From positions 1 through 32,411 of the forward strand of contig CAZDOQ010000010.1 in the NCBI GenBank assembly GCA_964507035.1: a stretch of 32,411 bases of DNA. The letters run 5' to 3'. The notes below the pieces were generated by a model that did not search any database, was not told the DNA's origin, and saw only the letters and a program-made list of their open reading frames with translations. This stretch comes from Pseudolachnospira sp964507035 (GTDB lineage Bacteria > Bacillota > Clostridia > Lachnospirales > Lachnospiraceae). Positions 8,379 to 15,442 of this stretch are shown here, piece by piece; position 1 is the first letter of the stretch; the number at the start of each line of letters is the position of its first letter. The position numbers and the translations under genes are program-made.

Positions 8379-9308
8379 TTACTTTGCCTGCCGCAGCAGC
8401 GCTTCCGTCTCCTCCACCAGTTCCCGGATGATCTCCCGGCAGGGCTGGCGGCGGTGCAAAAGCCCGGCAATCTGCCCGGCCATGACGCTGCCGGTGCGCA
8501 CATCCCCTTCCTGCACTGCCCGGCGCAGAGCGCCCAAGGTCAGGGTCTCCAGTTCCTCAAAGGAGGCTCCCTCCTGCTCTCTGCGCAGATACTCCCGGGT
8601 ATTGGGATTGCGCAGCATCCGGATGGGATGGCCATGGCGGCGGCCGATGACCACACTGTCTATGTCCTTGGCCTCCACAATCCGGTTTTTATAGTTCTCA
8701 TGGACCACCGCCTCGTCCGCCGTCACAAACCGGGTGCCCACCTGGACCCCCTCCGCTCCCAGCATAAACATGGCGGCCATGCCCCGGCCGTCTCCTACGC
8801 CTCCGGCGCCAATGACCGGGATTTTCACCGCATCTGCCACCTGGGGCAGCAGGGCCATGGTGGTCAGTTCCCCAATGTGGCCGCCAGCCTCACAGCCCTC
8901 GGCCACCACCGCGTCTGCGCCGCAGCGCTCCATTCTCCGGGCCAGAGCCACAGAGGCCACCACCGGAATCACCTTGACCCCGGCTTCTTTCCAGAGCTTC
9001 ATGTAAGGCTCCGGATTCCCGGCGCCGGTGGTCACCACCGGCGCCCGCTCCTCCGCCGCCACCTGGGCCACTTCCCCGGCATACCGGCTCAAAAGCATGA
9101 TATTTACCCCAAAGGGCCGGTCCGTCCGCTCCCGCAGCAGACGAATCTCCCGGCGCACCGTCTCTCCGGTAGAGTTGGCCGCCGCTATAATCCCCAGGCC
9201 GCCGGCCTGGGAAACCGCCGCCGCCAGATGGTGCTCCGCTACCCAGGCCATGCCGCCCTGAAGGATGGGATATTCGGTGCCCAAAAGCTCCGTCACTCTC
9301 GTCCTCAT
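8379..9308 (-). CDS. fabK: Enoyl-ACP reductase II (FMN-dependent)
   Basis: This 309-residue flavoprotein performs the last step of each elongation cycle. It has IQGGMAW-type N-terminal architecture (LQGGMAWVA, about 17-25), VNIMLLS (68-74), the catalytic His144 in EAGGHIGE and the FMN-phosphate region GAGGVGDGRG followed by GTRF. It is the only clear enoyl-ACP reductase in the cluster and no FabI is visible, so the pathway is of the FabK type, known to be intrinsically insensitive to triclosan. The ATG at 9308 follows AGAGAGG and is 13 bp after acpP. Confidence 0.93.
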   Translation of the reverse strand: MRTRVTELLGTEYPILQGGMAWVAEHHLAAAVSQAGGLGIIAAANSTGETVRREIRLLRERTDRPFGVNIMLLSRYAGEVAQVAAEERAPVVTTGAGNPEPYMKLWKEAGVKVIPVVASVALARRMERCGADAVVAEGCEAGGHIGELTTMALLPQVADAVKIPVIGAGGVGDGRGMAAMFMLGAEGVQVGTRFVTADEAVVHENYKNRIVEAKDIDSVVIGRRHGHPIRMLRNPNTREYLRREQEGASFEELETLTLGALRRAVQEGDVRTGSVMAGQIAGLLHRRQPCREIIRELVEETEALLRQAK

Positions 9309-9321
9309 CCTGATGCCTCTC

Positions 9322-9555
9322 TTACTCGGTGATTCCCTTGGACTCCAGATAGTTCATGACATCCTGCACCGTTGCCATCTTCTCCAGATCCTCGCTGGGA
9401 ATTTCAATGCTGTACGCATCCTCCAGGCTGGTCACCAGTTCAAACAGGTCCAGGGAGTCGGCGTTCAGGTCCTCCTTCAGGGTCTTCTCCGGGGTCACAG
9501 CCTCTTCGTCCACACCCAACTGCTCTGCAATCATCTTTTTGATTTTCTCCAACAT
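9322..9555 (-). CDS. acpP: Acyl carrier protein
   Basis: This small acidic 77-residue protein carries growing acyl chains on a phosphopantetheine arm attached to Ser34 of the DADSLD-type motif (here NADSLDLFEL). The length and helix pattern match ACP. The ATG at 9555 is preceded by AAGGAG. It follows fabH with an unusually long 128-bp gap containing three dyads, whereas the other gaps in the operon are 11-47 bp or overlaps. ACP is normally needed in large excess over the enzymes. Confidence 0.97.
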   Translation of the reverse strand: MLEKIKKMIAEQLGVDEEAVTPEKTLKEDLNADSLDLFELVTSLEDAYSIEIPSEDLEKMATVQDVMNYLESKGITE

Positions 9556-9590
9556 AACCTTTACTCCTTATTTGTGATTTTTGGGATGTT

Positions 9591-9670
9591 CCTCCGCCGC
9601 CTTTCCGGCGGAGGCCCGTCTATGACTCCAGCGCATGCGCTAAAATCCTACCTGCTGCCGGCATACCGGC
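9591..9670 (-). other. Cluster of three inverted repeats between fabH and acpP
   Basis: Three perfect dyads lie in the 128-bp gap. In transcript order they are GCCGG-4-CCGGC (9657-9670), the 12-bp palindrome AGCGCATGCGCT (9630-9641), and a strong hairpin with a 9-bp stem CCTCCGCCG/CGGCGGAGG and a 6-nt loop (9591-9614). None is followed by a U-run, so a simple Rho-independent terminator is unlikely. Processing or mRNA stabilisation that raises acpP expression is a plausible role. Confidence 0.6.
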
Positions 9671-9683
9671 TGTGCCGCCCTTC

Positions 9684-10694
9684 CTACCACTCCAGGGCCA
9701 CGGAGCCCCAGGCGAGACCGGCGCCAAACCCCGCCAGCACCAGCTTTTCGCCCCGGTGCAGCCGGCCTGCCCGGTTCATCTCATCCAACAGGATAGGGAC
9801 GCTTGCCGCCGCCGTGTTGCCGGTCCGCTGAATGTTCATGGGGACCTTCTCCATGGGGATTTTTAAGTTCCGGGCCGTGGCCTGAAGGATTCGGCTATTG
9901 GCCTGGTGAAACAGGAAGAGAGAGATCTCCTCCGGGGTCAGGGAGGCCTTGTCCAGGGCCCGGCGCACCGTCTCCGGCACTGTCCGCACCGCAAACTGGA
10001 AAACGGCCCGGCCGTCCATCCGGAGCAGGCTGGAAGCGGGGCCGTTTCCGGAGGGACCGGATGTTTCCTGGCCGCTGCGGTACACGCTGCTTCCAGCCTG
10101 CACCGCCGGATTGCGAAGCGGCAGCGCCGGACAGGTGAGAGCGGAGCCCCGGCTGCCGTCCGCGCCCAGATCTACGCTTAGGATCCCCTGTTCCTCTGCC
10201 CGGACCACCGCGGCGCCGGCGCCGTCTCCAAAGAGAATGCAGGTGCTCCGGTCCGGCCAGTCCACCACCTTGGAGAGGGTCTCCGCCCCTATGACCAGGG
10301 CCGTCCGGACCATGCCTGCCGCCAGATATGCCTGGGCCGTGGCCAGGGCATACAGAAAGCCGGAGCAGGCCGCCCCCAAGTCCATACAGGCCGCCCGGGA
10401 AGCGCCCAGGGCTTCCTGGACCCGGCAGGCAGTGCTGGGGCAGAACTCATCCGGCGTCATGGTCCCCACCAGGATCAGATCCAGATCTTTGGCCGTAAGC
10501 CCCGCGTTTTCCAAGGCCGCCTCCGCCGCCCGGGCTGCCATCCAGGCAGTCCCCTGTTCCGCCAGCCGTCTCTCCTCTATGCCGGTCCGCTCCCGGATCC
10601 AGGCGTCGCTGGTCTCCACCATCCCCGCCAGATCTTCATTGGTCAACCGATGTTCCGGCAGAAAACTGCCGGTCCCTATGATTCTCGCTCTCAT
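9684..10694 (-). CDS. fabH: 3-oxoacyl-ACP synthase III (initiating condensing enzyme)
   Basis: This 336-residue enzyme condenses an acyl-CoA primer with malonyl-ACP to start synthesis. The catalytic triad is Cys110 (LGAACSGFLYAL), His263 (FHQANSRI) and Asn293 (QRTGNTAAAS). A Gly/Ser-rich segment around residues 200-222 makes it slightly longer than the usual ~325 residues. The ATG at 10694 follows GCAGGAGAC. It is the first gene of the FASII operon and lies behind a strong promoter with an overlapping inverted repeat. Confidence 0.95.
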   Translation of the reverse strand: MRARIIGTGSFLPEHRLTNEDLAGMVETSDAWIRERTGIEERRLAEQGTAWMAARAAEAALENAGLTAKDLDLILVGTMTPDEFCPSTACRVQEALGASRAACMDLGAACSGFLYALATAQAYLAAGMVRTALVIGAETLSKVVDWPDRSTCILFGDGAGAAVVRAEEQGILSVDLGADGSRGSALTCPALPLRNPAVQAGSSVYRSGQETSGPSGNGPASSLLRMDGRAVFQFAVRTVPETVRRALDKASLTPEEISLFLFHQANSRILQATARNLKIPMEKVPMNIQRTGNTAAASVPILLDEMNRAGRLHRGEKLVLAGFGAGLAWGSVALEW

Positions 10695-10715
10695 GTCTCC
10701 TGCCTTCCGGGTGTG

Positions 10716-10761
10716 TCAAATAGTTTTAACTTGAAATATTTTTGGATTCAAACTATTTTGA
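10716..10761 (-). promoter_or_regulatory. Predicted FabT-type operator region in the fabH leader
   Basis: Two 9-bp arms, AAATAGTTT (10718-10726) and AAACTATTT (10750-10758), form a perfect inverted repeat separated by 23 bp. The upstream element is itself a palindrome, TCAAA-4-TTTGA (10748-10761). TTTGA/TCAAA half-sites are what MarR-type FabT regulators recognise in streptococci. The element starts just after the predicted -10 box, so a bound protein would block initiation. Assignment to the MarR gene at 1-137 is inference. Confidence 0.5.
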
Positions 10762-10770
10762 TTTAAAAGC

Positions 10771-10798
10771 ATTATACCACGAAAATCCAGGCTGTCAA
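10771..10798 (-). promoter_or_regulatory. Strong sigma-A promoter of the FASII operon
   Basis: The minus strand shows consensus TTGACA (10793-10798), a 16-bp spacer and consensus TATAAT (10771-10776). The -35 box overlaps the stop codon of the upstream DegV gene (TGA at 10795-10797). The expected start site is near 10764, giving a leader of about 70 nt that contains the inverted repeat. Confidence 0.8.
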
Positions 10799-11727
10799 GT
10801 ATAAAATGTCCCCGGCGCGGCCGTCTCCTCTGCCTCCCCGGAAAACCGCTCCAAGATCCCCAACCCCAAGGGATAGGGCCCCGTGTGTACGCCAATGGCG
10901 GCGCCAATCTGGAACACGCCGATTTCCGCCGTGAAGCCGGTCTCCCGGAGGATCTCCGCCAGCCGGTCCCGGAACCGGACGCCTTCCTCCCGGTCATAGC
11001 CGTATCCCACCACCACCCGGTAGCGGCTCAGCGGCTTCTCCAGGCACTGCATATAACTCTTGGCCGCGTCCAGCACCTTCTGCACAGAACCCCGGCGGCT
11101 CCGGCTTACCCCAAAGGAGGCAAGCTCCGCGTCCTTCCAGACAACCAGAGGCCGCAGGCGCAGGGTGGAGGCAGCCAGCCCCATCAGTTTTCCCACGCGG
11201 CCGCCGTGGACCAGGTACTCTATACCGCCGATGGTAAAAAAGATCCGGCCGCTCCTTTTCAGCCGGTCCACCTGGGCCGCCGTCTCCTCCAGACTGAGCC
11301 CCGCGTCCCGCATCCGGACCGTCTCCAGCACCAGCATCCCCTGAAGCAGGGTCACCAGCGTGGTGTCCACCACCCGGATCTGCCGGTCCGGATACCGCTC
11401 CTCCAGCAGTTCCGCCGCCGTCCGGGCGGAATTGTAGGAGCCGCTGAGATTGGCGGACAGGCACAGGCACAAAACATCCCTCCCCTGCTCCAGATACGGC
11501 TCAAAGGCATCCACATAGTCCTGCACCGAGGGCAGAGAAGTGTGAGGATATACCTGGGGATTGTCCACCATCTTCCGGTAAAACTGGTGGATCCCCAGTT
11601 CCTTCCGCTCTTTCTGATAGTTCTCCTGATCAAAACTCACATAAAAGGGGACAATACAGAGCACCTTTTCCTCCGCAATCTCCTCTCCCAGATCGCAGGA
11701 ACTGTCGCACACAATCTGAAACGACAT
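10795..11727 (-). CDS. DegV family (FakB-like) fatty-acid-binding protein, divergent paralogue
   Basis: This 310-residue protein has the DegV fold, which binds a single fatty acid; characterised FakB members present it to the kinase FakA for phosphorylation. Recognisable signatures are the N-terminal VCDSSCDL, TSLPSV (about 64-69), the LSANLSGSYNSA loop, GGIEYLVHGGRVGK and, near the end, AAIGVHTGPYPLG. It is more divergent than the neighbouring DegV; for example it has TSLPS where the neighbour has TTSQ. The ATG at 11727 follows GGGAGG. It has its own promoter and ends inside the -35 box of the FASII promoter. No FakA kinase is in the window. The ligand is not predictable. Confidence 0.88.
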   Translation of the reverse strand: MSFQIVCDSSCDLGEEIAEEKVLCIVPFYVSFDQENYQKERKELGIHQFYRKMVDNPQVYPHTSLPSVQDYVDAFEPYLEQGRDVLCLCLSANLSGSYNSARTAAELLEERYPDRQIRVVDTTLVTLLQGMLVLETVRMRDAGLSLEETAAQVDRLKRSGRIFFTIGGIEYLVHGGRVGKLMGLAASTLRLRPLVVWKDAELASFGVSRSRRGSVQKVLDAAKSYMQCLEKPLSRYRVVVGYGYDREEGVRFRDRLAEILRETGFTAEIGVFQIGAAIGVHTGPYPLGLGILERFSGEAEETAAPGTFYT

Positions 11728-11790
11728 AAACCGGCCTCCCTTTCCCGAAAATGTAAAATCGTTGTAGATAGTTCGCTGACTGTAAACATT

Positions 11791-11819
11791 ATGTTAATAG
11801 ATGTTTCGGTATTTGTCAA
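11791..11819 (-). promoter_or_regulatory. Sigma-A promoter of the divergent DegV gene with overlapping palindrome
   Basis: The minus strand has TTGACA (11814-11819), a 17-bp spacer and TAACAT (11791-11796). The -10 box is half of the 11-bp palindrome AACAT-A-ATGTT, and wider AAACAT/ATGTTT arms overlap it, so an operator is likely. The sequence differs from the FASII operator. Confidence 0.6.
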
Positions 11820-11871
11820 GAGGCGCCGGGAATGGACCACACAACTGCCGTGGGATTCTCATAGCGCTTCC

Positions 11872-12738
11872 TCACCGGGGCGCTCCCACAAAGAACAGGG
11901 CCATGGTGCCGGGACCCGAGTGGGAGCCGATCACCGCCCCCACAGGATGGATCAGAAACTGTTCTATGCCAAAACGCTCCCGCACCTGCTCCTTTACAAA
12001 CTCCGCATCCTCCGGACAGTCCCCGTGACTGATAAACACTACATCGTTCTCAAAACCCTGCATCTGCTTTTCCATCCGGTCCACCAGGGCTATCAGGGAC
12101 TTTTTCCGGCCCCGGACCTTATCCACCGCCACCAGGCGGCCTTCCTCATTCACGTGGAGCACCGGTTTGATCCCCGCCAGAGTCCCCAGCACCGCCGTAG
12201 CCCGGGAAACCCGGCCGCCCCGGTGCAGGTGGAACAGATCCGCCACGGTAAAATTGTGGCAGATATGGGGGGCCAGCTGCCGGACCCATTGGGCCAGTTC
12301 CGGCAGCGTCATGAATTCCTTTTCCCGCTGTTCCAATGTCTTGTGGAGCAAAAGCCCCTCTCCCAGAGAGGCGCAACGGGAATCCACCACCTCAATCCGG
12401 CAGCCCGGCACCTGCTTCATGAGCAGAGCCGCTGCCGCCTGAAAGCTGTTGCAGCTGCCGCTGAGGCCGGAGGAGAAGGCAATGTGCAGAATATCCTTGC
12501 CCGCCCGGACAATAGGCTCAAACAGGGCCTTGGCCTCCTCCACATTGATCTGGGAGGTGGTGGGCATGGCGCCGTTGCGGACTTTGTCATAAAACTCTTT
12601 GCTGGTCAGGCCCTGGTTGTCCCGGTAGATCTTCCCGTCCAGCACATAGGACAGGGACGCAAAGGCTACGCCGTGCTCCTGTAAATACTCCACCGGCAGG
12701 TCCGTGGTGCTGTCCGATGTAATCACAAACTCTCTCAT
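11872..12738 (-). CDS. DegV family (FakB-like) fatty-acid-binding protein
   Basis: This 288-residue protein is a canonical DegV: ITSDSTTDLP at the N-terminus, MPTTSQIN, FSSGLSGSCNSFQAA, LHRGGRVSR, GIKPVLHVNEEG and the C-terminal AVIGSHSGPGT ligand-pocket motif. The start chosen is the ATG at 12738 behind GAGGAGGAAG. An in-frame ATG at 12759 overlaps the tyrA end and has no ribosome binding site. It follows tyrA by 17 bp and is probably co-transcribed with it. It may act as an acyl carrier for a FakA-type kinase encoded elsewhere. Confidence 0.9.
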   Translation of the reverse strand: MREFVITSDSTTDLPVEYLQEHGVAFASLSYVLDGKIYRDNQGLTSKEFYDKVRNGAMPTTSQINVEEAKALFEPIVRAGKDILHIAFSSGLSGSCNSFQAAAALLMKQVPGCRIEVVDSRCASLGEGLLLHKTLEQREKEFMTLPELAQWVRQLAPHICHNFTVADLFHLHRGGRVSRATAVLGTLAGIKPVLHVNEEGRLVAVDKVRGRKKSLIALVDRMEKQMQGFENDVVFISHGDCPEDAEFVKEQVRERFGIEQFLIHPVGAVIGSHSGPGTMALFFVGAPR

Positions 12739-12755
12739 GGAATCTTCCTCCTCTT

Positions 12756-13856
12756 TCACTGGCGCTCGTAGACCGTATAGCCGTACCGGCGGAGCAACTC
12801 CGCCGCCGCCTGGGCGTCCTTCCCCGCATAAAACTCCACCCGCAGGGCTCCCTCCTGCACCTCCCGCATGTTGCGGATCTCCAGGTTTTTGATGCTCAGG
12901 CGGCTGCTGCCCAAAATGGTGGACACAATGGCAATGGAGCCGGGCTCGTCTGCAATTTCCAAATAAATCTCATAGATGGGCTCCACGCCGGAGCGGTACT
13001 GGGCGTTGAGGCTGCTCCGGTACTGCCTGGCCGAATCAAAATACTCCAGGAGAAAACTCTCCTTATCCCGTTCCACCGCCTCTCCCAGCCGGGAAAGGGC
13101 CTTCTGGTACTCCCCCAGAGCCTCCAACAGCGCCCCTTTGTTCTCCCGGCAGATCTGCTGCCACATCTCCGGGGAGGAGGAGGCAATGCGGGTCACGTCC
13201 TTAAAACCGCCGGCGGCCAGCATCTTCATGAGACCGGCCCGGTTGTCCGACTTTTTCACCAGGTTCACCAGGGCGTAGGCCACCAGATGGGGCAGATGGC
13301 TGATATAGGCGGTGGCCCGGTCGTGGTCCCGGTAATCCAGAACCAGCGGAATGGCGCCGATGGCCTTGATCATGGCCTGGTACTCCACCATCTGCTCCGG
13401 CCGGTTCTTCCGGGTGGGAGTCAGAATATAATAGGCGTTCTCCAACAACCGGTCTCCAGAGTTGGCGTAGCCGGAAAGCTCCGAACCGGTCATGGGATGG
13501 CCGCCTATAAACTGGCCTTCCAGTCCCAGTTCCTCCACCGCCTCATGGATGGTGGTCTTGACGCTGCCCACGTCCGTCAGCAGGCAGTCCGGCCGGATGA
13601 TGGACTGGAGCGTCTTCATGCACTGGATGTTGACGCTCACCGGCGCGCACAGGAAGATCATGTCGCAGGCGGCAAAATTTTCATCCAGACTGTCCTGGGC
13701 CTGATTGATCACCCCGTCTGCCAGGGCCTCCACCAGGCTTTCCCGGCTCCGGTTGTAGGCCAGGATCTTGATCTCCGGGGATACCCGCCGGAACGCCTTG
13801 GCCAAGGAGCCTCCCATCAGCCCCAGGCCGATAAATCCGATTGTGTGAATTGCCAT
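12756..13856 (-). CDS. tyrA: Prephenate dehydrogenase with C-terminal ACT domain
   Basis: This 366-residue enzyme oxidatively decarboxylates prephenate to 4-hydroxyphenylpyruvate in tyrosine synthesis. It has the NAD-binding GLGLMGGSLA (about 10-19), CAPV, DVGSVK, GGHPMTGSE with the catalytic His, and SHLPHLVAYAL. The last ~75 residues (IYEIYLEIADEPGSIA onward) form an ACT domain, expected to bind tyrosine for feedback control. The ATG at 13856 follows AGGAGG. Its 5' end lies in the 55-bp segment repeated on the other side of the N run; once that duplication is collapsed, the gene sits about 30 bp after the MATE gene. Confidence 0.93.
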   Translation of the reverse strand: MAIHTIGFIGLGLMGGSLAKAFRRVSPEIKILAYNRSRESLVEALADGVINQAQDSLDENFAACDMIFLCAPVSVNIQCMKTLQSIIRPDCLLTDVGSVKTTIHEAVEELGLEGQFIGGHPMTGSELSGYANSGDRLLENAYYILTPTRKNRPEQMVEYQAMIKAIGAIPLVLDYRDHDRATAYISHLPHLVAYALVNLVKKSDNRAGLMKMLAAGGFKDVTRIASSSPEMWQQICRENKGALLEALGEYQKALSRLGEAVERDKESFLLEYFDSARQYRSSLNAQYRSGVEPIYEIYLEIADEPGSIAIVSTILGSSRLSIKNLEIRNMREVQEGALRVEFYAGKDAQAAAELLRRYGYTVYERQ

Positions 13857-13881
13857 CTGTTTTTCCTCCTGAAAGATGAGA
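13827..13881. repeat. Left copy of a 55-bp exact duplication flanking the N gap
   Basis: This segment covers the first ten codons of tyrA, its ribosome binding site and some upstream sequence. It is identical, base for base, to 13982-14036 on the other side of the gap. See the gap entry for interpretation. Confidence 0.95.
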
Positions 13882-13981
13882 NNNNNNNNNNNNNNNNNNN
13901 NNNNNNNNNNNNNNNNNNNNNNNNNNNNNNNNNNNNNNNNNNNNNNNNNNNNNNNNNNNNNNNNNNNNNNNNNNNNNNNNN
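13882..13981. other. Assembly gap of 100 N, probably artificial
   Basis: Exactly 100 N separate two identical 55-bp ends. A 55-bp terminal overlap is what adjacent contigs from a k=55 de Bruijn assembly share, and 100 N is a common placeholder of unknown size. The likely true sequence is continuous with a single copy and no missing bases, which restores normal tyrA-MATE spacing. A real tandem duplication with sequence between the copies cannot be excluded from the sequence alone. Confidence 0.85.
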
Positions 13982-14036
13982 GCCGATAAATCCGATTGTG
14001 TGAATTGCCATCTGTTTTTCCTCCTGAAAGATGAGA
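13982..14036. repeat. Right copy of the 55-bp duplication (spurious tyrA 5' fragment)
   Basis: It repeats 13827-13881 exactly, including the tyrA ribosome binding site and ATG (at 14011). The ten-codon tyrA fragment that runs into the gap from here is not a separate gene. Confidence 0.9.
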
Positions 14037-14041
14037 TTACT

Positions 14042-15361
14042 TTAAATCAAAGCCTTGGAATGCCACTTCTCTCCCCGGTACCGGATCACAAAGAATACGA
14101 TCCGCACCGACCAGTCTATGAACATGGCCATCCAGACTCCGTAGAGCTGAAAATAATGGCCCAGCAGGTAAGAGCCGCCCACCCGGAAAACCCACATGGA
14201 AAACATGGATACGCTCATGGTGTAGGCCGCGTCGTTGCCGGCCCGCAGGGTGTTGGGCAGATTGAAGGACAGGGGCCAAAGGGTTCCCGCAATCAGATGC
14301 CATATGAGCAGCGTCCAGGCCATTTCATAGGCTTCTGCGGACATATGATAGGCGCCCAAAAGCACCGGCCGCAGCGCCACAATCAACGCGGAGACCAGCC
14401 ACATCATCACCGTGGAGGCAATGATCATTCTCCTGGTATAGGTCCGGGCCGGCTTGATCTCTCCGGCGCCGATACACTGGCCCACAATGGTGATCAGGGC
14501 CAGGCTCACCGCCGCGCCGGGGATGATCATAAACATGCACAGGTTGTTGGCCACAGAGTTTGCCATAATGGAGGCGGTGCCATAGGTGGAGACCAGGCTT
14601 AGCACAATGATTTTGCCCAGCTGAAAGATTCCGTTCTCCATGCCGCCAGGAATGCCTATGCTGAGGATCCGCCGGATCATGGAAAACTGCAGCCGGGGAT
14701 GGCGCAGATTTTCCACGTGGATCTCAAATTTGGGCAGGTGAATCCAGTACAGCATGAACAAAGAACCCACAATCCGGGAGAACAGGGTGGCAATGGCCGC
14801 TCCTGCCACTCCCCATTTCATACCAAAGATCAGCACCGCGTTGCCCGCAATGTTGATCAGGTTCATGGCCAGGGACACCTCCATGGAAATCCGGGAGTTG
14901 CCCATGGACCGGAACAGGGCCGCCGCCGAGTTGTAGATGGCCATAAAGGGGTAGGTCAGGGCGATGATGGAGAAATAGGTCGCCGCCTGGCTCATTACAT
15001 CCGGTTCTGTGCTGCCAAAAAGCAGCCGGAGCAGATGCACATTGCCCGCCAGCATCCCCGCCGTCACCAGCAGGGCAAAGAGCAGGGTGGTAAACAGCAG
15101 CTGATTGGCCGCCGCACAGGCGGACTTGGAATCCTTTCTTCCTATATATTGGGAGCAGACCACCGCGCCGCCGGTGGCCAGGGCCGACAGGATGTTTAGG
15201 ATCAGCGTATTCAGGGAATCCACCAGAGAGACGCCGGAGACGGCCGCCTCCCCCGCCACCGAGACCATCATACTGTCCGCAATGCCCACCGTGGCCGTGA
15301 ACAGCTGCTCCACCATCAACGGAATCAGCAGCTGCAGAATTTGTTTTCTCGTGAATAGCAT
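14042..15361 (-). CDS. MATE family multidrug/sodium antiporter-type exporter
   Basis: This 439-residue integral membrane protein has about 12 hydrophobic segments in two similar halves. MATE features are the N-terminal PLMVEQLFTATVGIADSMMVS and, in the second half, GIPGGMENGIFQLGKI, each following the pattern of helix 1 of its bundle. Family members export cationic drugs or metabolites using Na+ or H+; the substrate cannot be predicted. The ATG at 15361 follows AAAGGAACGG. It lies 81 bp after ahcY on the same strand and about 30 bp before tyrA once the gap artefact is collapsed, so it may be transcribed with either. Confidence 0.92.
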   Translation of the reverse strand: MLFTRKQILQLLIPLMVEQLFTATVGIADSMMVSVAGEAAVSGVSLVDSLNTLILNILSALATGGAVVCSQYIGRKDSKSACAAANQLLFTTLLFALLVTAGMLAGNVHLLRLLFGSTEPDVMSQAATYFSIIALTYPFMAIYNSAAALFRSMGNSRISMEVSLAMNLINIAGNAVLIFGMKWGVAGAAIATLFSRIVGSLFMLYWIHLPKFEIHVENLRHPRLQFSMIRRILSIGIPGGMENGIFQLGKIIVLSLVSTYGTASIMANSVANNLCMFMIIPGAAVSLALITIVGQCIGAGEIKPARTYTRRMIIASTVMMWLVSALIVALRPVLLGAYHMSAEAYEMAWTLLIWHLIAGTLWPLSFNLPNTLRAGNDAAYTMSVSMFSMWVFRVGGSYLLGHYFQLYGVWMAMFIDWSVRIVFFVIRYRGEKWHSKALI

Positions 15362-15442
15362 TTTGTTTTTCCGTTCCTTTTCTATAAAAGCCAGTGGCAG
15401 GAGTACCGCAAGCTGAACCGGCAGACCCCAGACGCAGAGGAC

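Noticed and set aside
13287..14011. Open frames running through the N gap
   Set aside because: They exist only because N codons do not contain stops. The minus-strand one is the duplicated tyrA start.
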